The notes below the pieces were generated by a model. It did not search any database. It worked only from the letters and a program-made list of their open reading frames with translations, and was not told the origin of the DNA. DNA of 64,000 nt from Flavobacterium aquidurense (GTDB lineage: Bacteria; Bacteroidota; Bacteroidia; Flavobacteriales; Flavobacteriaceae), in the NCBI RefSeq assembly GCF_001404985.1, contig NZ_JRLF01000009.1, positions 124,001 through 188,000 of the forward strand, written 5' to 3'. Below, piece after piece: positions 32,248 through 39,291 of this stretch. The position numbers and the translations under genes were made by a program. The stretch's first letter is position 1; every line of letters starts with the position of its first letter.

Positions 32248-33597
32248 TTATTCTTCTATAGGTTTCATTTTAAATGTATCCATAAAAGCAGTTGTGTAGT
32301 CTCCTGCTATATATCTTGGATCATCCATTAATTGTCTATGAAAAGGTATTGTAGTTTTAACTCCTTCGATCACGAATTCATCAAGAGCTCTTCGCATTTT
32401 GCTGATTGCTTCTTCACGAGATTGAGCAGTCGTAATTAACTTAGCAATCATTGAATCGTAATTTGGGGGAATCGTATAACCAGAATAAACGTGAGTATCT
32501 AAACGAACTCCGTGACCTCCCGGCATATGAAGTGTAGTAATTTTTCCTGGTGAAGGACGAAAATCGTTATAAGGATCTTCAGCATTAATACGACATTCGA
32601 TAGCATGTAATTCCGGCAAATAGTTTTTTCCAGAAATTGGAATTCCCGCTGCAACCATTATTTGCTCACGAATTAAATCGTAATCAATAACTTGTTCCGT
32701 AATTGGGTGTTCTACCTGAATACGGGTATTCATTTCCATGAAGTAGAAATTTCTGTGTTTATCCACTAAAAATTCAACTGTTCCAGCTCCTTCGTATTTA
32801 ATAAATTCAGCGGCTTTTACAGCAGCTTCTCCCATTGCAGTACGCAATTCGTCTGTCATGAAAGGCGAAGGTGTTTCTTCAGTTAGTTTTTGGTGACGAC
32901 GTTGTACAGAACAATCTCTTTCAGAAAGGTGACATGCTTTTCCATAAGAATCTCCAACAACCTGAATTTCGATATGACGTGGTTCTTCAATAAGTTTCTC
33001 CATGTACATTCCGTCATTACCAAATGCTGCAGCAGCTTCCTGACGAGCACTTTCCCATGCTTTCAATAATTCTTCTTCTTTCCAAACTGCACGCATTCCT
33101 TTTCCACCACCACCGGCAGTTGCTTTAAGCATTACCGGGTAACCAAATTCTTTAGCTAATTTTTGTGTTTGTTCAAAAGATTCTAATAATCCTTCTGAAC
33201 CTGGTACACATGGAACTCCTGCTGCTTTCATTGTAGCTTTTGCAGAAGCTTTATCTCCCATCCTGTCAATCATTTCAGGAGCGGCACCAATAAATTTGAT
33301 TCCGTGTTCCTGACAAATTTTTGAGAATTTAGCATTCTCAGAAAGAAATCCATAACCTGGATGAATTGCATCTGCATTTGTAATTTCTGCAGCGGCAATA
33401 ATATTTGACATTTTCAAATACGATAAGTTACTTGGAGGAGGACCAATACAAACCGCTTCATCAGCAAACTTAACATGCAGACTTTCAGCATCGGCTGTAG
33501 AGTAAACTGCTACAGTTTTGATTCCCATTTCTTTACATGTACGAATTACACGAAGTGCAATTTCCCCTCTATTCGCAATTAATATTTTTTTAAACAT
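32248..33597 (-). CDS. accC: Acetyl-CoA carboxylase biotin carboxylase subunit
   Basis: AccC carboxylates the biotin on AccB using bicarbonate and ATP, the first half of malonyl-CoA formation. The 449-residue protein begins [20 protein letters not shown] and has the glycine-rich ATP loop [12 protein letters not shown], the [14 protein letters not shown] segment, the active-site [12 protein letters not shown], and [13 protein letters not shown] with Arg and Glu. The length and motifs are those of an intact family member. It lies downstream of accB and fabH; a 109-bp gap with tandem heptamers separates it from accB. Confidence 0.97.
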   Translation of the reverse strand: MFKKILIANRGEIALRVIRTCKEMGIKTVAVYSTADAESLHVKFADEAVCIGPPPSNLSYLKMSNIIAAAEITNADAIHPGYGFLSENAKFSKICQEHGIKFIGAAPEMIDRMGDKASAKATMKAAGVPCVPGSEGLLESFEQTQKLAKEFGYPVMLKATAGGGGKGMRAVWKEEELLKAWESARQEAAAAFGNDGMYMEKLIEEPRHIEIQVVGDSYGKACHLSERDCSVQRRHQKLTEETPSPFMTDELRTAMGEAAVKAAEFIKYEGAGTVEFLVDKHRNFYFMEMNTRIQVEHPITEQVIDYDLIREQIMVAAGIPISGKNYLPELHAIECRINAEDPYNDFRPSPGKITTLHMPGGHGVRLDTHVYSGYTIPPNYDSMIAKLITTAQSREEAISKMRRALDEFVIEGVKTTIPFHRQLMDDPRYIAGDYTTAFMDTFKMKPIEE

Positions 33598-33674
33598 CTT
33601 ATTTTAATTAGATAATTAGACAATTTGATAATTAGATAATTTTAGATGATTAACAAAAACTGATTGTGAATCCT

Positions 33675-33702
33675 TCTAAAATCTAAAATCTAAAATCTAA
33701 AT
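33675..33702. repeat. Heptamer tandem repeat (TCTAAAA x4)
   Basis: Four tandem copies of TCTAAAA (last one TCTAAAT) lie between accB and accC, next to a stretch of degenerate AATTAGATAATT words. Short arrays of this word are also seen in degenerate form just upstream of recJ (about 4255-4285). Confidence 0.7.
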
Positions 33703-33706
33703 TTAT

Positions 33707-34192
33707 TTATGATGGATCAACTAAGAATAAAGGCTGGTCAAATTCTACAGGAGACATATCGTCAACAAGAATTTTTACAATTTTACCTGAAACTTCCGAC
33801 TCGATTTCGTTAAATAATTTCATTGCTTCAATTACACAAAGAACATCACCTTTAGAAATAGTACTTCCTACTTCAGTAAATACTGGTTTATCCGGAGATG
33901 GTTTTCTATAAAAAGTTCCAATAATTGGAGATTTAATAGTAATGAATTTAGAATCTTCTGCCGGAACAGATGCTTCGCTAGTTACGTTTACAACAGCTGG
34001 CGCTTGTTGAGGAGCAACTGCTTGAGGCAATGCAGCCTGAGCAGGCAATTGTTGTACATAAGTAGTTTCAGTTACATTTCCTTCTAAAGTTGTTCTGATA
34101 GTGATTTTTACATCATCCATTTCTAACTTTACCTCTGCAACTCCCGAATTTGCTACAAATTTGATTAGGTTTTGAATTTCTTTTAAATCCAT
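33707..34192 (-). CDS. accB: Biotin carboxyl carrier protein of acetyl-CoA carboxylase
   Basis: AccB carries biotin between the carboxylase and transferase subunits. The 161-residue protein has an N-terminal helical part ([17 protein letters not shown]), an Ala/Pro/Val-rich flexible linker (about 50-80) and the biotinyl domain with the EAMKL motif, whose lysine is residue 125. It has the normal architecture and size. It follows fabH by 23 bp on the minus strand. Confidence 0.96.
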   Translation of the reverse strand: MDLKEIQNLIKFVANSGVAEVKLEMDDVKITIRTTLEGNVTETTYVQQLPAQAALPQAVAPQQAPAVVNVTSEASVPAEDSKFITIKSPIIGTFYRKPSPDKPVFTEVGSTISKGDVLCVIEAMKLFNEIESEVSGKIVKILVDDMSPVEFDQPLFLVDPS

Positions 34193-34215
34193 AATGATTT
34201 GTTTTTAGTTTTAAT

Positions 34216-35214
34216 TTATTTCTTATCGTAAGCCCATTTTAGGTAAATAGATCCCCAAGTGAATCCACCTCCAAAAGCGGCAAAAATAATATTATCTCCT
34301 TTTTTGAACTGGTGTTCAAAATCGCTTAATACCAATGGCAAAGTAGCCGAAGTTGTATTACCATATCTTTCGATATTCATCAATACTTTTGATTCTTCAA
34401 GATTCATTCTGCTTGCAGTAGCATCTATAATACGTTTGTTTGCCTGATGCGGCACCAACCAGTTAACATCTTCGTTTGTCAAATTGTTTCTTTTCAAAAT
34501 CAATTCACTTGCGTCAGCCATATTTGTTACGGCATATTTAAAAACGGTTTTTCCGTCCTGAATAATATTGTGTTGATTGTTTTGAACGGTTTCTAAAGTA
34601 GTTGGTATTAGAGAACCTCCGGCAGGAATTTTAAGAAAATCGCGTCCTACACCATCGCTTCGTAAGTATTCATCTTGCAAGCCTAAGCCTTCATAATTTG
34701 GTTCGAATAAAACGGCTCCCGCTCCATCTCCAAAAATAATACAAGTTGCTCTATCTTTATAATCTACAATTGATGACATTTTATCTGCCCCAATTAACAG
34801 TACTTTTTTGTATCGCCCTGACTGCACATATGCTGCAGCAGTTGACATTCCGTATAAAAAACTTGAGCAGGCAGCTTGCAAATCGTATGCAAATGCATTT
34901 GTAGCCCCAATTTCTGTAGCAACATAAACTCCTGTAGAGGCTACCGGCATATCTGCTGTAGCTGTTGCCATGATAATCATATCAATCTCTAAAGGATCAA
35001 TATTTGCTTTCGCAATTAAATCTTGTGCTGCTTTTATCGCAAGAAACGACGTTCCTTTATCAGCATCTTTCAGGATCCTTCTTTCTTTAATTCCAGTACG
35101 AGTAGTGATCCATTCGTCATTGGTATCGACCATTGTTTCTAATACTTTGTTCGAAAGAACGAAGTCAGGAACATAAGCTCCAACAGCGGTAATTGCGGCT
35201 GTGATTGTATTCAT
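34216..35214 (-). CDS. fabH: Beta-ketoacyl-ACP synthase III
   Basis: FabH condenses acetyl-CoA with malonyl-ACP to start fatty acid synthesis, or a branched acyl-CoA in organisms with iso-fatty acids such as flavobacteria. The 332-residue protein has the catalytic triad in order: Cys in QAACSSFLYG (about 115), His in VPHQANKRI and Asn in ERYGNTTSAT. It is first in the fabH-accB-accC unit and lies after the rpmF terminator. Confidence 0.96.
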   Translation of the reverse strand: MNTITAAITAVGAYVPDFVLSNKVLETMVDTNDEWITTRTGIKERRILKDADKGTSFLAIKAAQDLIAKANIDPLEIDMIIMATATADMPVASTGVYVATEIGATNAFAYDLQAACSSFLYGMSTAAAYVQSGRYKKVLLIGADKMSSIVDYKDRATCIIFGDGAGAVLFEPNYEGLGLQDEYLRSDGVGRDFLKIPAGGSLIPTTLETVQNNQHNIIQDGKTVFKYAVTNMADASELILKRNNLTNEDVNWLVPHQANKRIIDATASRMNLEESKVLMNIERYGNTTSATLPLVLSDFEHQFKKGDNIIFAAFGGGFTWGSIYLKWAYDKK

Positions 35215-35344
35215 TATATTCTATTATTTCGTTTCAGGTACGGCTGTATCTGAAAAATTTTTAAAAGACTTGAAAATTACAAAAAAAAACGAAATGAATT
35301 TGTATGCATTTTCTTAAAAACAGAAAATTATAACCAACAAAAAA

Positions 35345-35365
35345 AACTCTCACTATGTGAGAGTT
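35345..35365 (-). terminator. Terminator after rpmF
   Basis: A 9-bp perfect stem (AACTCTCAC at 35345-35353 with its complement at 35357-35365) has a 3-nt loop. On the minus strand a T run follows. It separates the DUF177-rpmF message from fabH. Confidence 0.8.
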
Positions 35366-35388
35366 CTAGTATCATTTACAAAAACGTA

Positions 35389-35583
35389 TTAAGCAACCGC
35401 TACAGATTTATCGATAACAACTTGCCCTCTGTAATACATTTTACCTTCATGCCAGTAAGCTCTGTGGTATAAATGTGCTTCTCCAGTAATAGGACATGTA
35501 GCGATTTGAGCTACAGTAGCTTTATAATGTGTTCTTCTCTTATCTCTTCTTGTTTTCGAGATTTTTCTCTTAGGATGTGCCAT
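35389..35583 (-). CDS. rpmF: 50S ribosomal protein L32
   Basis: A 64-residue basic ribosomal protein beginning [17 protein letters not shown], followed by [13 protein letters not shown]32 sits near the peptidyl-transferase and exit-tunnel region of the large subunit. The zinc-ribbon pairs of some L32 proteins are mostly absent: only one Cys (ATCPITG) is present, consistent with the zinc-free form. It follows the DUF177 gene with a 9-bp gap, the usual bacterial pairing. Confidence 0.97.
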   Translation of the reverse strand: MAHPKRKISKTRRDKRRTHYKATVAQIATCPITGEAHLYHRAYWHEGKMYYRGQVVIDKSVAVA

Positions 35584-35592
35584 TTTACTATA

Positions 35593-36144
35593 TTATTTAT
35601 CCGTTAATAGTTGCTTTAATTTGTCCCAACGCGGGTCAATATCTTCTTCTTTTTTACTCTCTTGTTTCTCTTCTTTGACTTCTTTTACGGTCAGTTCATT
35701 TAATTTTTTCAAAGCTTCAGTATGCAAACTTCCGTCTTTTACTCCTGGATGAACTCGTTTTAGTGGTACCGAAAGCGCAATCATTTCATAAATGTATTGT
35801 GCAACATCTATTTCATGCTCTCCGTGTGGCAGGATCAACAACTCTTCATTATCGTTATTGAATTCATCTCCAAAGCGAACAATTAATTTCATTTTCCCTT
35901 TTATAGGAAGATCAAAATCTTCGCCTGTCAGATCACAAGGAACGTTTACAGCACCTTTGTGTTTGAATTCCAACTCTAACATGTTGCTTTTCTTATCTAA
36001 AACTAAACCAACTTTGATATCTGAACTTTGAAATTCATCGTAATCAAAGTTCTCAAAGAACGCGTTACTTATTTGATACTCAAAATGGTGTTTTCCTAGC
36101 TTTAACCCTATGAAAGGAATTAAAAATTCTTTTGTTTTGCTCAT
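35593..36144 (-). CDS. DUF177 (YceD-like) family protein
   Basis: A 183-residue cytosolic protein of the DUF177/YceD family, which is conserved next to rpmF and is linked to 23S rRNA maturation in plants and E. coli. Core residues include the conserved PCDLTGEDFDLP segment around 79-90, where the Cys replaces the start of the usual C-x-R-C region. The C-terminus is Lys/Glu-rich with DPRWDKLKQLL, a family hallmark. It is followed at 9 bp by rpmF. A TATCTTTG -7 box lies about 55 bp upstream. Confidence 0.9.
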   Translation of the reverse strand: MSKTKEFLIPFIGLKLGKHHFEYQISNAFFENFDYDEFQSSDIKVGLVLDKKSNMLELEFKHKGAVNVPCDLTGEDFDLPIKGKMKLIVRFGDEFNNDNEELLILPHGEHEIDVAQYIYEMIALSVPLKRVHPGVKDGSLHTEALKKLNELTVKEVKEEKQESKKEEDIDPRWDKLKQLLTDK

Positions 36145-36199
36145 TTCAACATCAATTTCACCAACCCAAATCTAAAAATCAGATACCTGAATTGGGGTG

Positions 36200-36207
36200 C
36201 AAAGATA
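36200..36207 (-). promoter_or_regulatory. -7 promoter box TATCTTTG for DUF177-rpmF
   Basis: A perfect TAnnTTTG box on the minus strand, 55 bp upstream of the DUF177 start codon in the gap after pdxA. Confidence 0.5.
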
Positions 36208-36250
36208 TAAAATTATTATAAAACTAATAATCTTATTCACCTTTTTTTGT

Positions 36251-37300
36251 TTATAACTGTTTTTCTTTTATTTTAAGAGGTTTTTTACTAATCTCCTCAT
36301 ACTGATTACGCGAGTGAAAAATATCTATTGCAAGATAAACTGCCTCCTTAAACGAATTAAAATCTGCCATGTCTTTTCCAGCAATATCATACGCTGTACC
36401 GTGATCCGGCGAGGTTCTGATCTTATTTAAACCCGCTGTATAATTTACTCCTTTTCCAAAAGATAATGTTTTAAAAGGAATCAATCCCTGATCGTGATAA
36501 GTTGCTACAATAGCATCATATTTTTCATATTGACCGCTTCCAAAAAAGCCATCTGCAGGAAAAGGGCCAAAAACCATAGTTCCGGAATCGAATATTTTCT
36601 TTAATGCAGGCTTCAAAACCAGATCATCTTCTTTTCCTATCACACCTCCATCTCCGGCATGAGGATTTAATCCTAAAACAGCAATCTTTGGTTTCACAAT
36701 ACTAAAATCCTGAATTAGGGACTTTCTAATAGTTTCGATCTTTCGTGTAATTAATTCTTCAGTCAAATGCGACGAAACCTCACTTAAAGGCACATGATCT
36801 GTCAACAAACCAATTCTCAAATTATCCTGCACCATCATCATTAGTGCATTTCCTTCTAATTCCTGATCTAAATAATCAGTGTGTCCGGGAAATTTAAAAT
36901 CTTCTGACTGGATATTGTATTTATTAATTGGCGCTGTGACCAAAATATCAATTAAATCTTCTTTTAAGGCTTTGGTTGCTGCAACAAATGATTTAATGGC
37001 ATACTCACCAATTTTCTCATCATTTGTACCCAGATTAATATCAACACCTTCTTTCCAGAGATTATAAACATTTACCTTTCCGGGTACAACCTGGTCTAAT
37101 TTATCAACTCCGTGAAATTGAACTGTAGAAGTAAAGCTTTTTTTAACGAATGAAAGTATTTTGGCATTTGCAAAAATAACCGGTGTACACATTTCTAACA
37201 TACGAGAATCTTCGAATGTTTTTAATATAACTTCGCTTCCAATACCGTTTAAATCTCCAATTGAAATTCCAACAATTATATTTTCTGCTTTTTTATTCAT
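36251..37300 (-). CDS. pdxA: 4-hydroxythreonine-4-phosphate dehydrogenase
   Basis: PdxA oxidises 4-phosphohydroxy-L-threonine in the DXP-dependent pathway to pyridoxal phosphate. The 349-residue protein has the conserved metal-site regions: GISIGDLNGIGSEVILK at the start, TAPINKYNIQSEDFKFPGHTDYL (quoted here as TAPINKYN and FPGHTDYL) in the middle, GLNPHAGDGGVIG, YHDQGLIPFK and RTSPDHGTAYDIAG. All expected histidines and aspartates are there. The gene is divergent from ribE with overlapping promoters. Confidence 0.96.
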   Translation of the reverse strand: MNKKAENIIVGISIGDLNGIGSEVILKTFEDSRMLEMCTPVIFANAKILSFVKKSFTSTVQFHGVDKLDQVVPGKVNVYNLWKEGVDINLGTNDEKIGEYAIKSFVAATKALKEDLIDILVTAPINKYNIQSEDFKFPGHTDYLDQELEGNALMMMVQDNLRIGLLTDHVPLSEVSSHLTEELITRKIETIRKSLIQDFSIVKPKIAVLGLNPHAGDGGVIGKEDDLVLKPALKKIFDSGTMVFGPFPADGFFGSGQYEKYDAIVATYHDQGLIPFKTLSFGKGVNYTAGLNKIRTSPDHGTAYDIAGKDMADFNSFKEAVYLAIDIFHSRNQYEEISKKPLKIKEKQL

Positions 37301-37320
37301 GAGCTCAGGTTATTTATTAC

Positions 37321-37328
37321 TAATTTTG
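37321..37328 (+). promoter_or_regulatory. -7 promoter box TAATTTTG for ribE
   Basis: A TAnnTTTG match 29 bp upstream of the ribE ATG. It lies 5 bp from the opposing box for pdxA, so the two promoters overlap back to back. Confidence 0.5.
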
Positions 37329-37333
37329 ATGTG

Positions 37334-37341
37334 CAAATTTA
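37334..37341 (-). promoter_or_regulatory. -7 promoter box TAAATTTG for pdxA
   Basis: A TAnnTTTG match on the minus strand, 33 bp upstream of the pdxA start codon, in the same 57-bp divergent gap as the ribE box. Confidence 0.5.
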
Positions 37342-37357
37342 GTAAAATAAAACAACA

Positions 37358-37948
37358 ATGTTTACAGGAATTATAGAAACCCTTGGAAGGATTCACGAAA
37401 TAAAGAAAGACCAAAGCAATCTTCATGTTACAGTAGAGTCTTCAATTACAAACGAATTAAAAATAGACCAAAGTGTATCGCACAACGGTATATGTTTAAC
37501 GGTTGTAGCTATAAAAGATTCATTTTATACGGTAACAGCTATCGAAGAAACCATTTTAAAAACAAATATTGGAGAATGGAAAGCGGGCGATATTGTAAAT
37601 CTGGAAAGAGGCATGAAACTTGGCGATCGTCTCGACGGACATATTGTTCAGGGTCACGTAGATCAAACCGGAACCTGTATTAAAATAGAAGAAGCAAACG
37701 GAAGCTGGAATTATACTTTTGAGTATGATAAAAACCTTAGCAACATTACCATCGAAAAAGGTTCTATAACCGTTAACGGAGTTAGCCTGACTGTCGTAAA
37801 CTCTAAAACAAATGAATTTAGCGTTTCGATCATTCCTTATACTTTTGAAAATACTAATTTCAAAAATTTTGAAGTTGGAACAAAAATAAACTTAGAATTT
37901 GATGTTGTTGGAAAATACATCTCAAGACTTTATTCTATCAACAAATAA
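37358..37948 (+). CDS. ribE: Riboflavin synthase, alpha subunit
   Basis: Riboflavin synthase dismutates two molecules of 6,7-dimethyl-8-ribityllumazine to riboflavin and a pyrimidine. The 196-residue protein has the two lumazine-binding repeats: first MFTGIIETLGRI, SVSHNGICLTV and the later GHIVQGHVDQTG, second SITVNGVSLTVV. No FMN riboswitch would fit in the 57-bp leader. It starts alone from the divergent pdxA/ribE gap and ends at a bidirectional terminator. Confidence 0.96.
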   Translation: MFTGIIETLGRIHEIKKDQSNLHVTVESSITNELKIDQSVSHNGICLTVVAIKDSFYTVTAIEETILKTNIGEWKAGDIVNLERGMKLGDRLDGHIVQGHVDQTGTCIKIEEANGSWNYTFEYDKNLSNITIEKGSITVNGVSLTVVNSKTNEFSVSIIPYTFENTNFKNFEVGTKINLEFDVVGKYISRLYSINK

Positions 37949-37967
37949 AATTCAAAAACTATTTTAC

Positions 37968-38005
37968 AAAAGAAAAGCTTCAATTTACATTGAAGCTTTT
38001 CTTTT
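37968..38005. terminator. Bidirectional terminator, stop codon of next gene in its loop
   Basis: A 17-bp perfect stem (37968-37984 with 37989-38005) has the 4-nt loop TTAC. On the minus strand the right arm encodes the C-terminal residues KRKASM of the facing small protein and the loop supplies its TAA stop. It thus ends both ribE and the small-protein transcript. Confidence 0.85.
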
Positions 38006-38203
38006 TAAATTTTGATTATATACCGTGTAAAGTCCTAAAAATAAGGCAGACACCAATAATAATAGTATATCTTGATTTATATCACTCGTTGGAGGATTAA
38101 CCGGAACACCCATAGGTTGCATTGGAACAGGTGGTTCAGCAGCAAAAACCGTAAGATTAATCAAAGTGAAAAACAACGCAAAAAAAATAGTCTTTATCTT
38201 CAT
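37985..38203 (-). CDS. Small secreted/membrane protein with Pro-rich segment
   Basis: A 72-residue protein with signal peptide MKIKTIFFALFFTLINLTVFAA, a Pro/Met/Val linker (EPPVPMQPMGVPVNPP) and a C-terminal hydrophobic helix (DILLLLVSALFLGLYTVY) with a basic end. This layout, short Pro-rich linker then a helix, is common in flavobacterial small proteins of unknown function. Its last codons lie inside a terminator hairpin. A TACATTTG box with TTG 19 bp upstream precedes it. Confidence 0.7.
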   Translation of the reverse strand: MKIKTIFFALFFTLINLTVFAAEPPVPMQPMGVPVNPPTSDINQDILLLLVSALFLGLYTVYNQNLKRKASM

Positions 38204-38299
38204 AATTTTAACATGCTGCTATACAGCAAGGTAGGTTGCTAAATTTATTTATTTTAATATAATTCGCACAAAAACAGGGGCTTACGCTTAATTATTCGA

Positions 38300-38307
38300 C
38301 AAATGTA
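38300..38307 (-). promoter_or_regulatory. Promoter TTG-N19-TACATTTG of the small secreted protein
   Basis: The -7 box TACATTTG is at 38307-38300 on the minus strand, with TTG (38329-38327) 19 bp further upstream, matching Bacteroidota promoter spacing. The leader would be about 90 nt. The rest of 38330-38610 is AT-rich and I see no gene in it. Confidence 0.55.
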
Positions 38308-38610
38308 TAAGTTTTTTGCAAAAACACAAGATTTAAATCAAAAAAACTTAATAAAACTGCCTTTTCTTTTTTGGCGTAAGAAATAAACCCAAAAAACAAC
38401 AATTTATTCTAAAATCATTTTACAATCATTTACGTATAAATTGAAAATTTGGATTTTATAACAAACGAATTTACTCAAAAAAAATTATTACTTCTCTATC
38501 AAAATATATCCGGATCATTAATTTTACATTTTAATAACCAAAGACACACAAAAGTTTTGACTGACTTTAATCTATAATCCAGCTCAATAAAACTCATGAA
38601 GAGAATCAAT

Positions 38611-38640
38611 AAAAAAGCCCTTACATTGCTGTAAAGGCTT
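38611..38640 (-). terminator. Terminator after the CAT-anticodon tRNA
   Basis: The stem AAGCC-TTACA with TGTAA-GGCTT (one bulge) is followed on the minus strand by a T run. It begins 12 nt after the tRNA 3' end. Confidence 0.75.
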
Positions 38641-38651
38641 GATTTAAACTG

Positions 38652-38725
38652 TGGTCCCACCTGGGCTCGAACCAGGGACCACCTGATTATGAGTCAGGTG
38701 CTCTAACCAGCTGAGCTATAGGACC
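38652..38725 (-). tRNA. tRNA with CAT anticodon, probably tRNA-Ile2
   Basis: A 74-nt cloverleaf on the minus strand: acceptor GGTCCTA with TGGGACC, anticodon stem CCTGA/TCAGG around loop CTCATAA (anticodon CAT), T loop TTCGAGC. The pairs C4-G69 and C5-G68 match tRNA-Ile2, whose wobble C is changed to lysidine by TilS, and not E. coli elongator Met. The G1-C72 pair excludes initiator tRNA. Elongator tRNA-Met is the alternative. Confidence 0.75.
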
Positions 38726-38871
38726 GGTTTGAGGATGCAATATTACTACTATTTTTAATTCACTCCAAATATTTTGGGATATGATTTCTATTTAATTTCA
38801 AATAATTGTCAGCCTTTTCAAAACATAATTGATTTTCAACACCTTATTTAAAATAGTCGAAACACATTTTT

Positions 38872-39276
38872 TTATCTAATTTCCTGACAAAGCTCGACTA
38901 AAACGCCATTTGTGTTTTTTGGATGTAAAAAAACTACTAATTTATTATCGGCACCTTTCTTTGGAACTTCATTTATCAATACGAAACCTTCATTTTTAAG
39001 TCGGGCAATCTCGGCATGAATATCTTCTACATCAAAAGCGATATGATGAATCCCTTCTCCTTTTTTTTCTAAAAACTTCGCAATTGGACTTTCCGGATTT
39101 GTCGCCATCAAAAGTTCAATTTTATTAACTCCTGTCTGAAAAAAAGAAGTCAAAACTCCTTCACTTTCTACAGATTCCATTTTATAGGACGGAACTCCCA
39201 ATAATTTTTCGAACAATACATTTGCATCATCCATATTTTTAACCGCAATCCCTATATGTTCTATTTTATTTACCAT
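38872..39276 (-). CDS. mce: Methylmalonyl-CoA epimerase
   Basis: This vicinal-oxygen-chelate enzyme interconverts (R)- and (S)-methylmalonyl-CoA in propionate/succinyl-CoA metabolism. The 134-residue protein (start MVNKIEHIGIAVKN; a start three codons upstream is possible) has the metal ligands His in IEHIGIAV, Gln in FFQTG, His in IHHIAFDV and Glu in VLVELCQE. It follows the overlapping pair of envelope genes by 15 bp on the same strand. Confidence 0.93.
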   Translation of the reverse strand: MVNKIEHIGIAVKNMDDANVLFEKLLGVPSYKMESVESEGVLTSFFQTGVNKIELLMATNPESPIAKFLEKKGEGIHHIAFDVEDIHAEIARLKNEGFVLINEVPKKGADNKLVVFLHPKNTNGVLVELCQEIR

Positions 39277-39291
39277 AACATTCAATTATAG

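Noticed and set aside
33675..33702. Heptamer array as a CRISPR-like or regulatory array
   Set aside because: The units are 7 bp without spacers, a simple AT-rich microsatellite.
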